This document shows, piece by piece, positions 9,340-26,039 of a stretch of DNA of 64,000 nucleotides. This DNA is from Desulfobulbus sp. GTDB taxonomy: Bacteria > Desulfobacterota > Desulfobulbia > Desulfobulbales > Desulfobulbaceae. The position numbers were made by a program, and so were the translations under genes. The first letter of the stretch is position 1; every line of letters starts with the position of its first letter. The notes beneath the pieces are model-generated. The model worked only from the letters and a program-made list of their open reading frames with translations. It was not told the origin of the DNA and searched no databases. The stretch lies in NCBI RefSeq assembly GCF_030824455.1, contig NZ_JAVBXR010000110.1, forward strand, positions 29,155 through 93,154, in the 5' to 3' direction.

Positions 9340-10161
9340 CTATTTCCGCTTATTGACGATGTCACGATCAGATGTTTTTCGCTTCCGAGTTTTGTATCCT
9401 TTTGTCGGCATGCCCCACGGTGAACAAGGATGGCGTCCGCCGGAGCTTTTTCCTTCACCACCGCCCATGGGGTGATCAACCGGATTCATTGCGACACCAC
9501 GAACAGAAGGACGAATCCCTTTCCACCGAGAGCGCCCAGCCTTACCCAGTTTCTGACTGCCGTACTCTGAATTGCCAACTTGTCCAATGCACGCCCTACA
9601 ATCTTTATTAAATCTTCGTACTTCCCCAGAGGGCAACTTAACGAGCACTTGATTTCCGTCTTTAGCCATCAATTGAGCAGAAACGCCAGCTGACCTGACG
9701 AGTTGAGCTCCTTTGCCAATTTTCATCTCAATATTGTGGATAACGGTACCCAATGGAATATTGATCATAGGCAAACAATTGCCTACCTTGATGTCAGCCC
9801 CTCCGCCGGCGACAACAGTGTCGCCAACCGCGATCCCATTTGGCGCCAGAATATAGGCGCGCTCACCGTCTGCATAGGTTAAAAGAGCCAAGTTGGCAGA
9901 ACGATTGGGATCGTACTCAATCGCCGTCACTTTTGCAGGGATTTCAACTTTATTCCGTTTCCAATCAATAATTCTATATTTCCTTTTATGCCCGCCACCT
10001 TTGTGACGAGCCGTAACCCGCCCATAAGTGTTACGCCCCCCTGTCTTTCGCAGTGCTGACGTGAGGCTTTTTTCAGGCTCTTTTTCAGAGAGATATGCCT
10101 GATGGATAGAGACGTGGTGTCGATTTCCAGGTGATGTCGGTTTATGGATTTTTATAGACAT
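9340..10161 (-). CDS. rplB: 50S ribosomal protein L2
   Basis: 273 residues. L2 is needed for subunit association and peptidyl transfer. The conserved [20 protein letters not shown] segment (about 47-66) and the carboxyl [20 protein letters not shown], which contains the functionally essential histidine, are intact. Confidence 0.98.
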   Translation of the reverse strand: MSIKIHKPTSPGNRHHVSIHQAYLSEKEPEKSLTSALRKTGGRNTYGRVTARHKGGGHKRKYRIIDWKRNKVEIPAKVTAIEYDPNRSANLALLTYADGERAYILAPNGIAVGDTVVAGGGADIKVGNCLPMINIPLGTVIHNIEMKIGKGAQLVRSAGVSAQLMAKDGNQVLVKLPSGEVRRFNKDCRACIGQVGNSEYGSQKLGKAGRSRWKGIRPSVRGVAMNPVDHPMGGGEGKSSGGRHPCSPWGMPTKGYKTRKRKTSDRDIVNKRK

Positions 10162-10205
10162 TGCAATTCCTATAATCTCTGCTGACCTTAATCAATAAAT
10201 TTGGA

Positions 10206-10496
10206 TCAAAGCTCGTCGAGAAAATTAATTTTCCCTTCGGACAAGGTGATATATGCTTTTTTCCAATCACTCGTCTTCCCAGCGGATCGAGCACCTACCC
10301 GTTTTTGCTTCCCCGTCATATTTGTTGTCGCAACTTTTGCCACCGTTACGCCAAACAAGCTCTCAACCGCATTTTTTATTTCAATTTTATTTGCGCGTCG
10401 GTCGACTTTAAAAATGACTTTTGACTGAGTTTCCTGAAGCGCGTTGCTTTTTTCAGTCAAGCATGGGCTTTTGATTACATCATAAATAGCCTTCAT
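10206..10496 (-). CDS. rplW: 50S ribosomal protein L23
   Basis: 96 residues. L23 is the docking site at the tunnel exit for trigger factor and SRP. It begins [20 protein letters not shown] and holds [20 protein letters not shown]. The ATG overlaps the rplD stop by four bases, so translation is coupled. Confidence 0.97.
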   Translation of the reverse strand: MKAIYDVIKSPCLTEKSNALQETQSKVIFKVDRRANKIEIKNAVESLFGVTVAKVATTNMTGKQKRVGARSAGKTSDWKKAYITLSEGKINFLDEL

Positions 10497-11116
10497 ACCA
10501 TCAACCTCTCTTCAATTAGGGGAAGACTAGATTGAAGCAGCATTAATTTTGAATACTTCAAAATATCATATACATTCAATCCAGCTACCGGCAAGACTTT
10601 GTAAGCAACAGCATTTCTCGACGACAAGTTGATGTTGTCATCCAGTTCGCCTGTAACAATGAGACAATTTTCAAATTGAAAATTATTCATAACATTGACG
10701 AACTCTTTTGTTTTGGCCTCAGGCAATTCAAATTTGTCAACAACAACCAAATTGCCTTCCAGCTTGCGAGCAGTCATGGCCATCTTGAGGGCAAGTCGCT
10801 TGACCTTTTTAGGCATTGTATAGCTATAATCTCTGGGCTTGGGTCCAAACACCGTTCCGCCACCTCGCCAAACAGGAGAGGTTCGACTGCCGGCGCGAGC
10901 GCGTCCAGTCCCTTTTTGGCGCCATGGTTTAGCGCCTCCCCCACTCACTTCACCTCGAGTTTTGGTGCAAGCATTGCCGCTTCGCCGATTGGCTCTTTGC
11001 ATACAAACGACTTCGTGCAAAATGCCCGTGTTGATTTCGACATTAAACAACAGATCGTTTAAGTCAATTTCACCAACTTTTTCAGCTCGAATATTTAAAA
11101 TATCACAAACTGCCAT
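10493..11116 (-). CDS. rplD: 50S ribosomal protein L4
   Basis: 207 residues from the ATG at 11116 ([20 protein letters not shown]). A longer in-frame reading extends into rplC and is rejected because L4 proteins begin here. The tunnel-lining loop is seen as [20 protein letters not shown] followed by [19 protein letters not shown]. In enterobacteria L4 represses its own operon; no S10 leader is possible here since rpsJ follows tuf directly. Confidence 0.96.
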   Translation of the reverse strand: MAVCDILNIRAEKVGEIDLNDLLFNVEINTGILHEVVCMQRANRRSGNACTKTRGEVSGGGAKPWRQKGTGRARAGSRTSPVWRGGGTVFGPKPRDYSYTMPKKVKRLALKMAMTARKLEGNLVVVDKFELPEAKTKEFVNVMNNFQFENCLIVTGELDDNINLSSRNAVAYKVLPVAGLNVYDILKYSKLMLLQSSLPLIEERLMV

Positions 11117-11145
11117 GAGAATCTCCTTAAAAGCTGTCCAGGGGA

Positions 11146-11778
11146 TTACGCTTTTGTATAAATATTGAGTAATCCATTTTTTGCTCCTGGCACAGTACCA
11201 CGAACAAGCAACACATTCTCTTCGTTTCGAATGTCGATAATCTTCAAATTTTTCTGAGTCATCGCCTCGTTGCCCATTTGGCCCGGCATTTTCTTCCCTT
11301 TCAATACTCGTGACGGCCAAGCACTGCAACCAATCGAACCTGGAGCTCTATGGAATCCGGAACCATGACTAGCGCCACCGCCCGAAAAACCATGCCTTTT
11401 CATGACGCCTTGAAAGCCTCTCCCTTTGCTCTTGCCAGAGATATCAACGATGTCGCCAATCGCCACTACTTCTGAAAGTGTAATCTGCTGGCCGACTTCA
11501 TACGCTTCGGGATTAGAGATTCTAAATTCCTTGATGTGATAGAATCCTTTCCCTCCGGATCGTTTACAATGTCCAAGCTCTGGTTGATTCATACGGGATT
11601 CTTTCTTCTCGAGAAAACCGACTTGGATTGCGTCGTAGCCTTCCTTTTGAACAGTTTTCTTTTGTAGAATTGTACATGGCCCGGCTTCAATAACAGTCAC
11701 CGGAATGGATCGGCCATTTTCATCATAGACCCGAGTCATTCCTAATTTCCGTCCTAGTATTCCTTTTGTATTCGGCAT
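11146..11778 (-). CDS. rplC: 50S ribosomal protein L3
   Basis: 210 residues starting MPNTKGILGRKLGMTRVYDE; an in-frame codon six residues upstream is less likely. The core segments GKSKGRGFQGVMKRHGFSGG and HGSGFHRAPGSIGCSAWPSR approach the peptidyl-transferase centre. It sits between rpsJ and rplD. Confidence 0.97.
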   Translation of the reverse strand: MPNTKGILGRKLGMTRVYDENGRSIPVTVIEAGPCTILQKKTVQKEGYDAIQVGFLEKKESRMNQPELGHCKRSGGKGFYHIKEFRISNPEAYEVGQQITLSEVVAIGDIVDISGKSKGRGFQGVMKRHGFSGGGASHGSGFHRAPGSIGCSAWPSRVLKGKKMPGQMGNEAMTQKNLKIIDIRNEENVLLVRGTVPGAKNGLLNIYTKA

Positions 11779-11856
11779 CTGTCTACCTGAATTCAATTCT
11801 TAATCACTTGAAGTGATTATAATTTAATCAATCAGTTTATTGCTTGCGCCAACAAA

Positions 11857-12171
11857 TCAGGGGAGTTTTATTTCCACATCAACACCAGCAGACAACTCTA
11901 GCTTCATCAACGAATCAATGGTTTGTTGCGTTGGTTCAAGTATGTCAAGCAACCTACGATGAGTTCTCATCTCAAACTGCTCGCGTGATTTTTTGTCTAC
12001 GTGGGGTGATCTTAGCACTGTATATTTATTAATGCTTGTTGGCAACGGTATCGGACCAACAACAGTTGCTCCAGTGCGCCGTGCAGTGTCAACTATTTCG
12101 CGAGTGGACAGATCAAGCAATTTGTGATCGTAACCCTTCAATCTAATCCGGATTTTATCTGTCGGAATCAT
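11857..12171 (-). CDS. rpsJ: 30S ribosomal protein S10 (NusE)
   Basis: 104 residues from ATG 12171 ([20 protein letters not shown]). A longer frame reaches into tuf but is rejected. It contains [20 protein letters not shown], the loop that enters the head of the small subunit. As NusE it also pairs with NusB (encoded at 40920) in antitermination. It lies ten bases after the upstream tuf. Confidence 0.96.
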   Translation of the reverse strand: MIPTDKIRIRLKGYDHKLLDLSTREIVDTARRTGATVVGPIPLPTSINKYTVLRSPHVDKKSREQFEMRTHRRLLDILEPTQQTIDSLMKLELSAGVDVEIKLP

Positions 12172-12181
12172 AACTCTCCTT

Positions 12182-13372
12182 TTATTCGATGATTTCGCTG
12201 ACGACGCCGGCACCGACAGTGCGACCGCCTTCGCGGATAGCGAAGCGAAGTCCCGCTTCCATCGCAATCGGTGTAATCAATTCACCAGTGATGTGAATAT
12301 TGTCGCCGGGCATTACCATTTCCACCCCCTCTTCGAGGGTGCAAACGCCGGTAACGTCAGTGGTCCGGAAGTAAAACTGCGGGCGATAACCGTTGAAGAA
12401 AGGGGTGTGCCGACCGCCCTCCTCCTTGTTGAGTATATACGCCTCGGCTTTGAATTTTTTGTGCGGCTTTATCGAGCCTGGCTTAGCCAGAACTTGACCC
12501 CGAACAATGTCCTCACGTTTGACGCCGCGCAACAAGGCACCAATGTTGTCGCCAGCCTGCCCTTCGTCTAGCAACTTACGGAACATTTCAACGCCAGTAC
12601 AAGTGGTCTTCGCGGTAGGACGGATGCCCACAATTTCAACCTCGTCGCCGACATGGACGACGCCGCGTTCAATGCGGCCGGTGGCGACGGTGCCCCGGCC
12701 AGAAATCGAAAAAACGTCCTCGACCGGCATTAAAAACGGCTTGTCAATGGCGCGTTCAGGTTGAGGAATGTAGCTATCGACCGCTTCCATCAGCGTCCAG
12801 ATGCATTTGGCCTTTTCCTCGTCCTCCGGAAATTCCAGCGCGTTCAAAGCTGACCCCTGGATGATAGGAATGTCGTCACCTGGAAAATCATACTTGTCGA
12901 GCAGCTCTCGCAACTCCATCTCAACCAGCTCAATCAACTCTGGATCGTCGACCATGTCGCATTTGTTGAGGAACACCACCATAGCCGGAACGCCAACCTG
13001 ACGAGCCAACAGGATATGCTCCCGTGTTTGCGGCATAGGGCCGTCTGTGGCGGCAACGACCAGAATAGCGCCGTCCATCTGGGCGGCGCCCGTGATCATA
13101 TTCTTTATATAGTCGGCATGACCTGGGCAATCCACATGGGCATAATGGCGCAAAGTGGTCTCGTATTCAACGTGAGCAGTCGCAATGGTAATGCCGCGCT
13201 CCTTCTCTTCTGGCGCTTTGTCGATTTCACTGAAGTCAGTGAACTTGGCCATGTTTTTGGTCGACAGAACCCGGGTGATTGCCGCCGTCAGAGTTGTTTT
13301 GCCATGGTCAATGTGACCGATTGTTCCTACATTGACATGCGGCTTTGTCCGCTCAAATTTTTCCTTCGCCAT
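12182..13372 (-). CDS. tuf: Elongation factor Tu, copy next to fusA (tufA position)
   Basis: 396 residues. EF-Tu delivers aminoacyl-tRNA to the ribosome. GTPase motifs: P-loop GHIDHGKT at 19-26, DCPGH at 81-85, NKCD at 136-139; the effector segment KERGITI follows residue 56. It differs from the second copy (28661-29851) at about ten residues: 7, 40, 73, 74, five near 183-200 and one near 290. The str operon order rpsL-rpsG-fusA-tuf is kept. Confidence 0.98.
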   Translation of the reverse strand: MAKEKFERTKPHVNVGTIGHIDHGKTTLTAAITRVLSTKNMAKFTDFSEIDKAPEEKERGITIATAHVEYETTLRHYAHVDCPGHADYIKNMITGAAQMDGAILVVAATDGPMPQTREHILLARQVGVPAMVVFLNKCDMVDDPELIELVEMELRELLDKYDFPGDDIPIIQGSALNALEFPEDEEKAKCIWTLMEAVDSYIPQPERAIDKPFLMPVEDVFSISGRGTVATGRIERGVVHVGDEVEIVGIRPTAKTTCTGVEMFRKLLDEGQAGDNIGALLRGVKREDIVRGQVLAKPGSIKPHKKFKAEAYILNKEEGGRHTPFFNGYRPQFYFRTTDVTGVCTLEEGVEMVMPGDNIHITGELITPIAMEAGLRFAIREGGRTVGAGVVSEIIE

Positions 13373-13398
13373 TAATGCACCTCAATCGGGTATAAGAG

Positions 13399-15483
13399 TT
13401 ATACGCCTTTAATCTTATGTATGATTATTTCAGCTCGTTTTGCCGGAACCACAGCAAATTCACAAAAAAACATCGAAAAAGTGGCGCGGCCCTGTGTAGC
13501 CGAGCGAAGATCAGTTGAAAACCCAAACAACTCCGCTAGAGGCGCTTTGCCATGGACAACTTGCCGCCCTTTTTCAACATCAACTCCATTCACTTGCGCG
13601 CGTTTCCTGTTGAGGTCGTTGATTACCTCGCCCAAGTATTCGTCAGGAGTCACTATCTCAAGATTCATCACCGGTTCCATAAGAACCGGCTCGGCCAGAG
13701 ACGCCGCTTTTCGACAAGCCATTGTCGCTGCGACGCCAAACGCCATATCTGTCGATTTTTCCTCATCATAGGAGCCGCCCACTAACCTTGCGACGACATC
13801 CATCATCGGATATCCGATAAGCGGCCCTGAATCAAGACTGTCAAGCACGCCTTTTTTTATAGATTCGATATACTGTGGGGGTACTTGACTCTCATCAACC
13901 ATGCATTCAAACTGGTTGCCGCTGCCTTTCGCCCCTGGCGCTATTTCTATTTCGACATGCCCATACTGCTCTTTGCCGCTGCCCATGGTTTCGAAACGTC
14001 CTTCAGATTTGGCCGTCTGAGTGACCGTTTCCCGGTAGGCTACTTGCGGCCTCCCGACGTTTGCCGAAACCTTAAAATCACGAATGAGCCTATCAACAAT
14101 AATTTCGAGGTGTAGTTCACCCATACCGGAAATAATCGTCTGTCCGGTTTCTTCGCTCAAGGCGATTTTGAAACTAGGGTCCTCGCGGGCAATCTTTTCC
14201 AAGCTCTCCGCAAGAAGCGCTTCATCTGCCTTTGTTTTCGGCTCTATGGCAACGCCTATCACCGGCTCAGGAAACACTATGCTTTCCAAAACGATAAAGT
14301 CGCCATTATCGCACAACGTATCGCCAGTGCGAGTAAATTTGAGCCCCACAATCGCACCGATATCCCCAGCGCCTATGGACGAAATCTCTTCGCGCTTGTT
14401 GGCGTGCAGTTTGAGTAGTTTCGAGATTTTTTCCGTTTTATCTTTACGCGGATTTGCCACTTTGTCGCCTGTCTTCAGTTCACCTGAGTACACACGAATA
14501 AATGCCAAATTCCCAACGTACGGATCCGTCTGCAGCTTAAACACCAAACCACAGAACTTCTCACTCCTCTCGGGCTTGCGGACAAGCGGCGCACCGTCCT
14601 TATCCGTCCCCTCTACTGGGGGAACATCAACGGGTGACGGCAGATACCATGCAATTGCATCTAACAAGGGTTGAATTCCCTTGTTTTTAAATGCAGAACC
14701 GCAAAGCACCGGCACGACATTCATTGCCAGCGTGGCATTACGCAACGCAGCACGAATTTCACCGGGAGTAATCTCTTGATCGTTTAAATATTTTTCCATG
14801 ACGCTCTCATCGAAGTCGGCCAACTTCTCGATGAGCGCCATTCTTGCGGCCGTTGATTCTTGGAGCAGTGCATCAGGCACCGCTTCTTCATTGATGATTT
14901 GCCCCATAGAGCTTTCATCAAATCTAAGCAGCTTTTGCGCGATGAGATCAATTATACCTGCGAATTGATCTTCACTGCCTACGGGTAGCGATATCGCAAC
15001 AGGATTCGCTCCCAAACGTTGTTCGATCTGCTGAACGCACCGGTCAAAAGAGGCCCCGATACGATCCATTTTATTAACAAAAGCAACACGCGGAATTCGA
15101 TAATGATCAGCTTGGCGCCAGACTGTTTCCGACTGGGGCTCAACTCCGCCAACGGCGCAAAAAACCGCAACCGCCCCATCCAAAACCCGCAGACACCTCT
15201 CAACCTCGACAGTAAAGTCAACGTGTCCCGGGGTGTCAATTATGTTAATTTGACACTCTTTCCATCTGCAGGTTGTGGCGGCTGAGGTAATGGTTATCCC
15301 CCGCTCCTGCTCCTGCTCCATCCAATCCATAACAGCCGTGCCGTTATGGACCTCACCGAGTTTATGCGAGCGCCCTGTGTAATAAAGAATCCGCTCTGTT
15401 GTCGTGGTCTTTCCGGCATCGATATGAGCCATTATGCCGATATTGCGAACGCTCGACAACTGATCTGTCACGGCCACAATCAA
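13399..15483 (-). CDS. fusA: Elongation factor G
   Basis: 694 residues, full length. EF-G drives translocation and, with RRF, ribosome recycling. P-loop [15 protein letters not shown] lies at about 19-33, followed by the switch-2 [17 protein letters not shown] and NKMDR. The carboxyl domains IV and V ([15 protein letters not shown] and [20 protein letters not shown]) are intact. The start is uncertain: TTG 15483, GTG 15477 and GTG 15471 are in frame and none has a strong Shine-Dalgarno. Confidence 0.97.
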   Translation of the reverse strand: MIVAVTDQLSSVRNIGIMAHIDAGKTTTTERILYYTGRSHKLGEVHNGTAVMDWMEQEQERGITITSAATTCRWKECQINIIDTPGHVDFTVEVERCLRVLDGAVAVFCAVGGVEPQSETVWRQADHYRIPRVAFVNKMDRIGASFDRCVQQIEQRLGANPVAISLPVGSEDQFAGIIDLIAQKLLRFDESSMGQIINEEAVPDALLQESTAARMALIEKLADFDESVMEKYLNDQEITPGEIRAALRNATLAMNVVPVLCGSAFKNKGIQPLLDAIAWYLPSPVDVPPVEGTDKDGAPLVRKPERSEKFCGLVFKLQTDPYVGNLAFIRVYSGELKTGDKVANPRKDKTEKISKLLKLHANKREEISSIGAGDIGAIVGLKFTRTGDTLCDNGDFIVLESIVFPEPVIGVAIEPKTKADEALLAESLEKIAREDPSFKIALSEETGQTIISGMGELHLEIIVDRLIRDFKVSANVGRPQVAYRETVTQTAKSEGRFETMGSGKEQYGHVEIEIAPGAKGSGNQFECMVDESQVPPQYIESIKKGVLDSLDSGPLIGYPMMDVVARLVGGSYDEEKSTDMAFGVAATMACRKAASLAEPVLMEPVMNLEIVTPDEYLGEVINDLNRKRAQVNGVDVEKGRQVVHGKAPLAELFGFSTDLRSATQGRATFSMFFCEFAVVPAKRAEIIIHKIKGV

Positions 15484-15592
15484 TACCCATCGCTTCTATT
15501 GCACTGCTTAGCCAAAAGATAAAAGCGCGCCATCCAAGCAACCGCTTCGCGAGCAAACAGCGCCCCCCCAGACAGCAAGCAGCGAGACGCCC

Positions 15593-16066
15593 CTACCATC
15601 TGTAATGGGCAAAAGCCTTGTTGGCTTCAGCCATTTTATGCGTATCATCCTTCTTTTTGACGGAAGCGCCTCGATTGCTAAAGGCATCCAAAAGTTCGGC
15701 GGCAAGCTTTTCAGACATTGTTTGCCCAGAACGACTTTTCGAGAAGTTTATAATCCAGCGAATGGCCAAGGCGTTGCGACGCTCTGGGCGCACCTCAACA
15801 GGCACCTGATAAGTTGCACCGCCGACGCGTCGACTTTTCACCTCAACACGAGGACGAACATTCTCCATCGCCCCCTCGAAAATAGCCATCGGCTCCTGAT
15901 CAGAAACCTTGCCGCCGATAATCTCCATCGCATCATAAAACAGACGCCGAGCAACAGTTTTTTTCCCGTCGCCCATCAATCCATTGGTAAACTTGGAAAC
16001 CAACACGGAATTGAATCTTGGATCCGGAGCAACGGGCCGCTTATCTAGTAATTTTTTTCGTGGCAT
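15593..16066 (-). CDS. rpsG: 30S ribosomal protein S7
   Basis: 157 residues. S7 nucleates assembly of the 30S head and contacts E-site tRNA. It begins [20 protein letters not shown] and includes [21 protein letters not shown] 109-base spacer with no visible signal separates it from fusA. In enterobacteria S7 represses this operon from the rpsL-rpsG gap; here that gap is only 30 bases. Confidence 0.98.
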   Translation of the reverse strand: MPRKKLLDKRPVAPDPRFNSVLVSKFTNGLMGDGKKTVARRLFYDAMEIIGGKVSDQEPMAIFEGAMENVRPRVEVKSRRVGGATYQVPVEVRPERRNALAIRWIINFSKSRSGQTMSEKLAAELLDAFSNRGASVKKKDDTHKMAEANKAFAHYRW

Positions 16067-16096
16067 ACTATAACTCGTCTTGAATCGTGTCAGGAA

Positions 16097-16468
16097 TTAT
16101 TTAGGACGCTTCGCGCCATACTTCGACCGGCCTTGGCGACGATCATTCACACCGAGCGTATCCAAGGTGCCGCGAATAATATGATAGCGCACACCAGGCA
16201 GATCCTTCACGCGACCGCCACGGATCAGCACCACCGAGTGCTCCTGGAGATTGTGACCTATGCCGGGTATGTACGACGTCACCTCGATCCCGTTGGTCAA
16301 CCTAACCCTCGCAACCTTACGCAACGCAGAGTTTGGTTTCTTAGGGGTCGTAGTGTACACCCGCACGCACACGCCTCTTTTTTGCGGACAGCTTTGCAAA
16401 GCAGGCGTATTGGTGCGATTGGTCATCTTTTTTCGTCTCTTCCTGACGAGTTGATTAATAGTGGGCAT
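16097..16468 (-). CDS. rpsL: 30S ribosomal protein S12
   Basis: 123 residues from ATG 16468 ([20 protein letters not shown]); a longer frame upstream is rejected. S12 monitors decoding. The segments [18 protein letters not shown] and [17 protein letters not shown] carry the two lysines whose mutation gives streptomycin resistance; both are present in the sensitive form. Confidence 0.98.
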   Translation of the reverse strand: MPTINQLVRKRRKKMTNRTNTPALQSCPQKRGVCVRVYTTTPKKPNSALRKVARVRLTNGIEVTSYIPGIGHNLQEHSVVLIRGGRVKDLPGVRYHIIRGTLDTLGVNDRRQGRSKYGAKRPK

Positions 16469-16577
16469 GCAGGCAGCTCCTTTAAAAAATGCGATCAAGC
16501 TCCCCTCGCAGCTGGAGGAGAACATGAAAGGACAAATATTTAATCGAATGAAGCAAAAAGGTCAAGCTTTATCTTTG

Positions 16578-20642
<4,065 letters not shown>

Positions 20643-20730
20643 GAATTCACCTATTTTATATTCAAATCAACCCGTTTATACGGCGAAATCCAGATGATCT
20701 TGTTGACCATTCCCAAAGAAAGCAGGCACA

Positions 20731-23700
20731 TTACTCCTGCAATTCAATATCGAGACATAGTCCTTTCAATTCTTTGACAAGAACATTAAACGATTCCGGC
20801 AATCCGGTTTCCAGGAAGTTGTTGCCTTTCACGATCTTTTCATACATTGTCGTTCGGCCTTCAACGTCATCTGATTTGACGGTCAAAAATTCTTTGAGCG
20901 TGTAGGCGGCGCCGTAAGCTTCCATCGCCCACACCTCCATCTCTCCAAGCCGCTGCCCGCCAAATTGGGCCTTTCCGCCAAGTGGCTGTTGGGTTACTAG
21001 CGAGTAAGGTCCGGTTGATCGCGCATGTATTTTGTTGTCAACCAAATGGTGCAACTTCAGCATATACATGATGCCAACCGTTACTTGATTGTCAAACGCC
21101 TCACCGGTCAAACCGTCATACAGGGTCGATTGGCCGACCTCGTCTACGCCGGAATCAACCAAGGCCTGCCGTATTTCCGACTCCGATGCACCGTCAAAAA
21201 CCGGAGTGGCCACATGAATGCCCCGCCCGTACTTGCGCATTAGGTCGAGCAATTCGTCGTCATTTAATCCTTCGGTCAAGCGATTATATTCATCCGCAGA
21301 GTAGATCTGTTGCAGTCGCTGCCGGAGCCCAGCAATTTCATTCTGCTTTGCCAGCGCCGAAAGCTGTTCACCCATTTTCTTTGCTGCAAAGCCCAAATGG
21401 CACTCAAGCACCTGGCCCACATTCATACGGGAAGGCACACCCAGCGGATTGAGCACGATGTCGACGGTGCCGCCGTCGGCAAAAAACGGCATATCCTCTT
21501 CCGGCAACAGCCGAGAGACGACGCCTTTATTGCCGTGACGACCGGCCATCTTATCGCCGACCGCAAGTTTACGCTTGGTGGCGACATAGATTTTTACCAT
21601 TTTGACAACACCTGGCGGCAGATCGTCACCTTTTTCCATCCGCTCGACAATGCCCTGGTATCGTCCACGAACAATGGAAGCCTGACTGTTGTAGCGTTTA
21701 AAAACCGCGTCAATCTCTTCCTCATATTTTGCCTTCTCGGAAAAATCCATATCCCGCAAATCGGCAAAACTGATTTGGCTGACTATTTTTGGCGTTAACT
21801 GCTTGCCCAATTTAAGAATAACCTTGCCCTTCTTGTCGGTAACGTCGCTCTTGGCGGTACGCCCCTCGAGCAACACCCCAAGAGCGTTGCGAACGCCGTT
21901 TTTCAGGCTCTTCAACTCGTCTTCCATGTCTCGATTGAGGCGCTCAATTTCCATCTCCTCAATCATCAGGGTGCGCTCATCCTTGTCGACCCCTTTTCTG
22001 GAAAACACCTTGGCGTCGATCACAACACCTTCAACACCCGGCGGAACCCTGAGCGAGGAATCTTTAACATCGCCGGCTTTTTCACCAAAAATGGCCCGGA
22101 GCAATTTCTCTTCAGGGGAAAGCATGCTCTCGCCCTTGGGGGTCACTTTGCCAACCAGCATATCGCCGGCGCGCACCTCAGCGCCGATGCGAACGATGCC
22201 GGAATCGTCGAGGTTTCGCAGGCCTTCCTCGCCAACATTGGGTATGTCGCGGGTGATCTCTTCTTTTCCGAGTTTGGTGTCCCGCGCCATGGTCTCGAAA
22301 ATTTCGATGTGAATGGAGGTAAAGGTGTCCTCCTTCAACAAACGCTCATTGATCAGAATCGAATCTTCAAAGTTGTACCCGCGCCACGGCATGAAAGCGA
22401 TGGTCACATTCTTGCCAAGGGCCAATTCGCCAGCCTCGGTCGATGGTCCGTCGGCTAGCACGGATCCTTTAACAACCCTCTCGCCAGGGAAAACAAGCGC
22501 TTTTTGGTTGAAGCAGGTGTTTTGGTTTGATTTCTTGTATTTAGACAGGTGATAAACCCCGATTCCAGTGTCAAAGCCGTCAATGCCTGGCTGATCGTAA
22601 CGCACAACAATTCGGTTCGCGTCGGATTCCTCGATAACCCCTTCGCCTGCAGCAAGCAAACAGGCTCCTGAATCTCGGGCAACGAATTTCTCTACGCCTG
22701 TTCCCACCAGCGGTGAACTAGTTTTCAGCAACGGCACAGCCTGACGCTGCATGTTGGAGCCCATGAGCGCGCGGTTAGCGTCGTCGTTCTCCAAAAATGG
22801 AATCAAAGAAGCGGCCACCGACACCATCTGGTTGGGAGCGATGTCCATCATGGTGATGTCGTCTGCCGCAACCATGGCCACCTCACCCTCTTGACGCGCG
22901 ATCAGGTAATCATCGCTGAGTCGATGATCATCCAACGCCACTTTGGCTGGGGCGATCACGTGGTCTTTTTCCTGCAGCGCCGACAAGTATTTATATTCGT
23001 CGGACACTATACGATCACGAACATACCTATAAGGCGTTTCGATAAATCCATAAGGATTGACGGTTGCATAGGTTGCGAGACTGACAATGAGTCCGATATT
23101 CGGACCCTCAGGGGTTTCAACCGGGCAAATCCGACCATAATGGGTGGGGTGGACGTCGCGCACTTCAAAGCCGGCGCGTTCACGGGAAAGACCGCCAGGT
23201 CCCAATGCGGAAAGTCGTCGCTTATGGGTAACCTCGGACAGGGGATTCGTTTGGTCCATAAACTGAGACAACTGACTGGTGCCAAAGAACTCCTTAATTG
23301 CCGATGTCACTGGTTTAGGGTTGACGAGATCATGCGGCATTAAGGTTTCAATTTCCTGCAGGGTCATGCGTTCTTTGATGGCGCGCTCCATCCGAACCAG
23401 CCCCATGCGGAACTGATTCTCGCAAAGTTCGCCCACAGTTCGCACCCGGCGATTGCCCAAGTGATCGATGTCGTCGCCGTCTTTTAGTTCATCCTTGATT
23501 CGCACCAAATATTTGACGCTTTTGACGATGTCTTCCTGGGTTAAAGTACGCACCTCAATGGGTGTGTCGACTTCAAGCTTGGTGTTGATTTTATAGCGCC
23601 CGACCTCGGATAAATCATAGGTGGCGGCATTGAAAAACAAATTGTCAAAAAAGGATTTGGCGACCTCTTGAGTTGGCGGGCTGGAGGGGCGCAAACGACG

Positions 23701-24804
23701 ATAAATTTCGATCAAGGCCTCGTCGGTATCCTTAATTTTATCCAACAGCAGGGTCTTGCGAAACGATTCACTGAAATTGACGCCGTCAATGAAGAGCAGT
23801 GAGAAGGTATTAATCCCGACATCAACAAGTGTTTGTAGAGCTGCCTGGGTGACGGTGTCGTTGCACTTGAAAATGATCTCGCCGTTTTGTGCATTGACAA
23901 TGTCATTGGCGAAAAACCGCCCATGGAGATCTTCCGCATTGACGGGCAATGAAGAGACGCCTAAATTCTCAATTTTTTTGGCAAGTGTTTTGGTGACCTT
24001 TTTACCTTTTTTGGCGACAACCGATCCATCATTGGGATTAATAATGTCTGTGGTGAGACGCTGGTTGGCAAAGGTGACCGAGTTAAAGGCAATAGCGTAT
24101 TTTTCACCGTCAAAGAGCACCACATCCGAATGATAAAACTCATTCAGCAGCCCTTCTTCGTCATACCCCAACGCTTTAAGCAAGACGCTTACAGGGAGTT
24201 TCCGTCGGCGGTCAATGCGGACATATAGCACGTCTTTTATGTCGAATTCAAAATCAAGCCAGGAACCGCGCACAGGAATAATGCGGGCAGAGTAAAGCCG
24301 TTTCCCGGAGGCATGCGATTTGCCGTGATCGTGTGTGTAAAAAAGACCAGGCGAACGCTGCAGCTGGTTGACAATTACCCGCTCGGTGCCGTTCACTACG
24401 AAAACGCCGTCTTGCGTCATCAGCGGCAAAGCGCCCAGAAACACCTCCTGTTCTTTAATGTCTCGAACCGATTGAACGCCCGATTCTTCGTCAACATCAA
24501 AGGTTATAAGCCTGACGGTGATTTTGAGCGGGGCCTCGTAGGTCATGCCGCGTTCTATACACTCGGCCACCGTATACTTTGGCTCTCCGAATGAGTATCG
24601 AACGAATTCCAGGGAGCACAATCCATTAAAATCTGATATAGGAAAAATGCTTCGAAATATGGCTTGAAGTCCGTGCTCCCTGCGTAACTCTGGCGCAATA
24701 TCCCGTTGCAGAAAGTGCTCGTAAGATTCCCGCTGCATTGCAATAAGATGAGGCGGCTCTATAATCTGGCTGGTTTTAGCAAAGCTCTTACGTACTCTTT
24801 TCAT
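20731..24804 (-). CDS. rpoB: DNA-directed RNA polymerase subunit beta
   Basis: 1357 residues, full length. The rifampicin region near residue 510-540 ([20 protein letters not shown]) has the wild-type residues of sensitive enzymes. The active-site loops ([20 protein letters not shown]) and the carboxyl switch region ([20 protein letters not shown]) are intact. GAGGGAG precedes the ATG. The long 212-base gap from rplL holds an attenuator-like hairpin. Confidence 0.98.
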   Translation of the reverse strand: MKRVRKSFAKTSQIIEPPHLIAMQRESYEHFLQRDIAPELRREHGLQAIFRSIFPISDFNGLCSLEFVRYSFGEPKYTVAECIERGMTYEAPLKITVRLITFDVDEESGVQSVRDIKEQEVFLGALPLMTQDGVFVVNGTERVIVNQLQRSPGLFYTHDHGKSHASGKRLYSARIIPVRGSWLDFEFDIKDVLYVRIDRRRKLPVSVLLKALGYDEEGLLNEFYHSDVVLFDGEKYAIAFNSVTFANQRLTTDIINPNDGSVVAKKGKKVTKTLAKKIENLGVSSLPVNAEDLHGRFFANDIVNAQNGEIIFKCNDTVTQAALQTLVDVGINTFSLLFIDGVNFSESFRKTLLLDKIKDTDEALIEIYRRLRPSSPPTQEVAKSFFDNLFFNAATYDLSEVGRYKINTKLEVDTPIEVRTLTQEDIVKSVKYLVRIKDELKDGDDIDHLGNRRVRTVGELCENQFRMGLVRMERAIKERMTLQEIETLMPHDLVNPKPVTSAIKEFFGTSQLSQFMDQTNPLSEVTHKRRLSALGPGGLSRERAGFEVRDVHPTHYGRICPVETPEGPNIGLIVSLATYATVNPYGFIETPYRYVRDRIVSDEYKYLSALQEKDHVIAPAKVALDDHRLSDDYLIARQEGEVAMVAADDITMMDIAPNQMVSVAASLIPFLENDDANRALMGSNMQRQAVPLLKTSSPLVGTGVEKFVARDSGACLLAAGEGVIEESDANRIVVRYDQPGIDGFDTGIGVYHLSKYKKSNQNTCFNQKALVFPGERVVKGSVLADGPSTEAGELALGKNVTIAFMPWRGYNFEDSILINERLLKEDTFTSIHIEIFETMARDTKLGKEEITRDIPNVGEEGLRNLDDSGIVRIGAEVRAGDMLVGKVTPKGESMLSPEEKLLRAIFGEKAGDVKDSSLRVPPGVEGVVIDAKVFSRKGVDKDERTLMIEEMEIERLNRDMEDELKSLKNGVRNALGVLLEGRTAKSDVTDKKGKVILKLGKQLTPKIVSQISFADLRDMDFSEKAKYEEEIDAVFKRYNSQASIVRGRYQGIVERMEKGDDLPPGVVKMVKIYVATKRKLAVGDKMAGRHGNKGVVSRLLPEEDMPFFADGGTVDIVLNPLGVPSRMNVGQVLECHLGFAAKKMGEQLSALAKQNEIAGLRQRLQQIYSADEYNRLTEGLNDDELLDLMRKYGRGIHVATPVFDGASESEIRQALVDSGVDEVGQSTLYDGLTGEAFDNQVTVGIMYMLKLHHLVDNKIHARSTGPYSLVTQQPLGGKAQFGGQRLGEMEVWAMEAYGAAYTLKEFLTVKSDDVEGRTTMYEKIVKGNNFLETGLPESFNVLVKELKGLCLDIELQE

Positions 24805-24892
24805 GGCTCCCTCGAAACATTCCGCGTGACGCAGATCACGATTTAATATTAATCTGAAATTACAGCTTAAATTTAAAAAGCAATCCGACCTG

Positions 24893-24951
24893 AAAAAATA
24901 GAAAAACCTACAAACACAGGAACGCTACGGGGCTAAAAGCCCTATAGCGTT
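24893..24951 (-). terminator. Attenuator-like hairpin between rplL and rpoB
   Basis: On the minus strand AACGCTA and TAGCGTT (24951-24921) form an outer stem, with GGGC/GCCC as an inner stem around a small loop. The U-rich stretches (GTTTTTC, ATTTTTT) begin about 12 bases after the stem, so full termination is unlikely. Partial termination or RNase III processing here is the known way of making more L7/L12 than RNA polymerase in other proteobacteria; its role here is inferred. Confidence 0.55.
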
Positions 24952-25016
24952 GCCTGATGGGGGGGTGATTTGCCTTCGGGCCAACAAGTGCCCGAGAATG
25001 CAAAGGATAGAAATAA

Positions 25017-25397
25017 TTATTTGATCTCGACGGTACCGCCGGCACCTTCGATTTGGGTTTTGATTGCAGCAGCTTCGTCCTTGCTGACGCCTTCTTTTAC
25101 CGCTGCAGGAACGCCTTCAACCAAGTCTTTGGCTTCTTTAAGCCCTAAAGAGGTGATGGCGCGAACTTCCTTGATTACCTTAATCTTCTGGTCGCCTGCA
25201 CTGGTCAGGATAACGTCGAATTCAGTTTTCTCTTCAGCGGCGGCTCCACCGTCAGCTGGGCCTGCAGCAACGGCAACTGCCATAGGGGCAGCAGCAGATA
25301 CTCCGAACTTTTCTTCCAGCTCTTTGATGAGTTCGGAAAGCTCAAGTACGGTCATGTTAGCAATAAAATCGATTACTTCCTCTTTCGTTACAGCCAT
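25017..25397 (-). CDS. rplL: 50S ribosomal protein L7/L12
   Basis: 126 residues. It forms the stalk that recruits translation GTPases. The amino dimerisation helix ([20 protein letters not shown]), the alanine-rich hinge ([20 protein letters not shown]) and the globular carboxyl domain ([20 protein letters not shown]) are clear. It is normally present in several copies per ribosome. Confidence 0.98.
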   Translation of the reverse strand: MAVTKEEVIDFIANMTVLELSELIKELEEKFGVSAAAPMAVAVAAGPADGGAAAEEKTEFDVILTSAGDQKIKVIKEVRAITSLGLKEAKDLVEGVPAAVKEGVSKDEAAAIKTQIEGAGGTVEIK

Positions 25398-25460
25398 TTC
25401 ATTCCTCCGGGCTAATGGTATACTCGTTTACCCCTCACGTATCGCGAGGGGTGTTTTGAT

Positions 25461-25979
25461 TTAACTTTCTTTCTGATCTTTGATCGCAGAAAACGCATAC
25501 AGCAATTTCTGCGGCACCGCGCTCAGAACGCGTACAAATCCAGTTGGAACAGCCGCCATGGTACCCAACAACTTGCCCAGCAACTCTTCCCTGCTGGGTA
25601 GTTTGGACAAAGCAACCACATCTTCCGCGCGCAGCATTTTGCCTTCAAGCGCAGCTGAACGAATGGAGAATGCAGTAAACTCTGTGGCAAAAGCAGCTAG
25701 AGCCTTGGAAGGACCAACCGGTTCGGTAAAACCGATGGCCACTGCCGTGGTGCCGCTAAAAGAATCGCTAAGACCTTCATATGCGGTTCCCTTGACTGCC
25801 AATTTGAGCAAAGTGTTCTTTGCAATTTGGATTTGAGCATCGCTCTGACGAAGATTCTTGCGTAGTTTTTCCAGTTCCGTTACTTTAAGTCCGCGGTAAT
25901 CAGCGACAACGGCGAACTTTGCTTTGGAAAAGGTCTCGTTGAGTCCACTGATGACATCGGTCTTTTGATCGCGATTCAA
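25461..25979 (-). CDS. rplJ: 50S ribosomal protein L10
   Basis: 172 residues, anchoring the L7/L12 stalk. It begins (TTG)NRDQKTDVISGLNETFSKA and has the 23S-binding region VVADYRGLKVTELEKLRKNL. The start is TTG 25979 with AAGGAGG eight bases before it. The upstream leader (26040-26165) has the L10-binding fold, so the protein should repress its own translation. Confidence 0.97.
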   Translation of the reverse strand: MNRDQKTDVISGLNETFSKAKFAVVADYRGLKVTELEKLRKNLRQSDAQIQIAKNTLLKLAVKGTAYEGLSDSFSGTTAVAIGFTEPVGPSKALAAFATEFTAFSIRSAALEGKMLRAEDVVALSKLPSREELLGKLLGTMAAVPTGFVRVLSAVPQKLLYAFSAIKDQKES

Positions 25980-26039
25980 CGTTAGTACCTCCTTGAGTTG
26001 TAAACGGGAACTGTCAAAAAGAGCAGAAAGAGGAATGAA

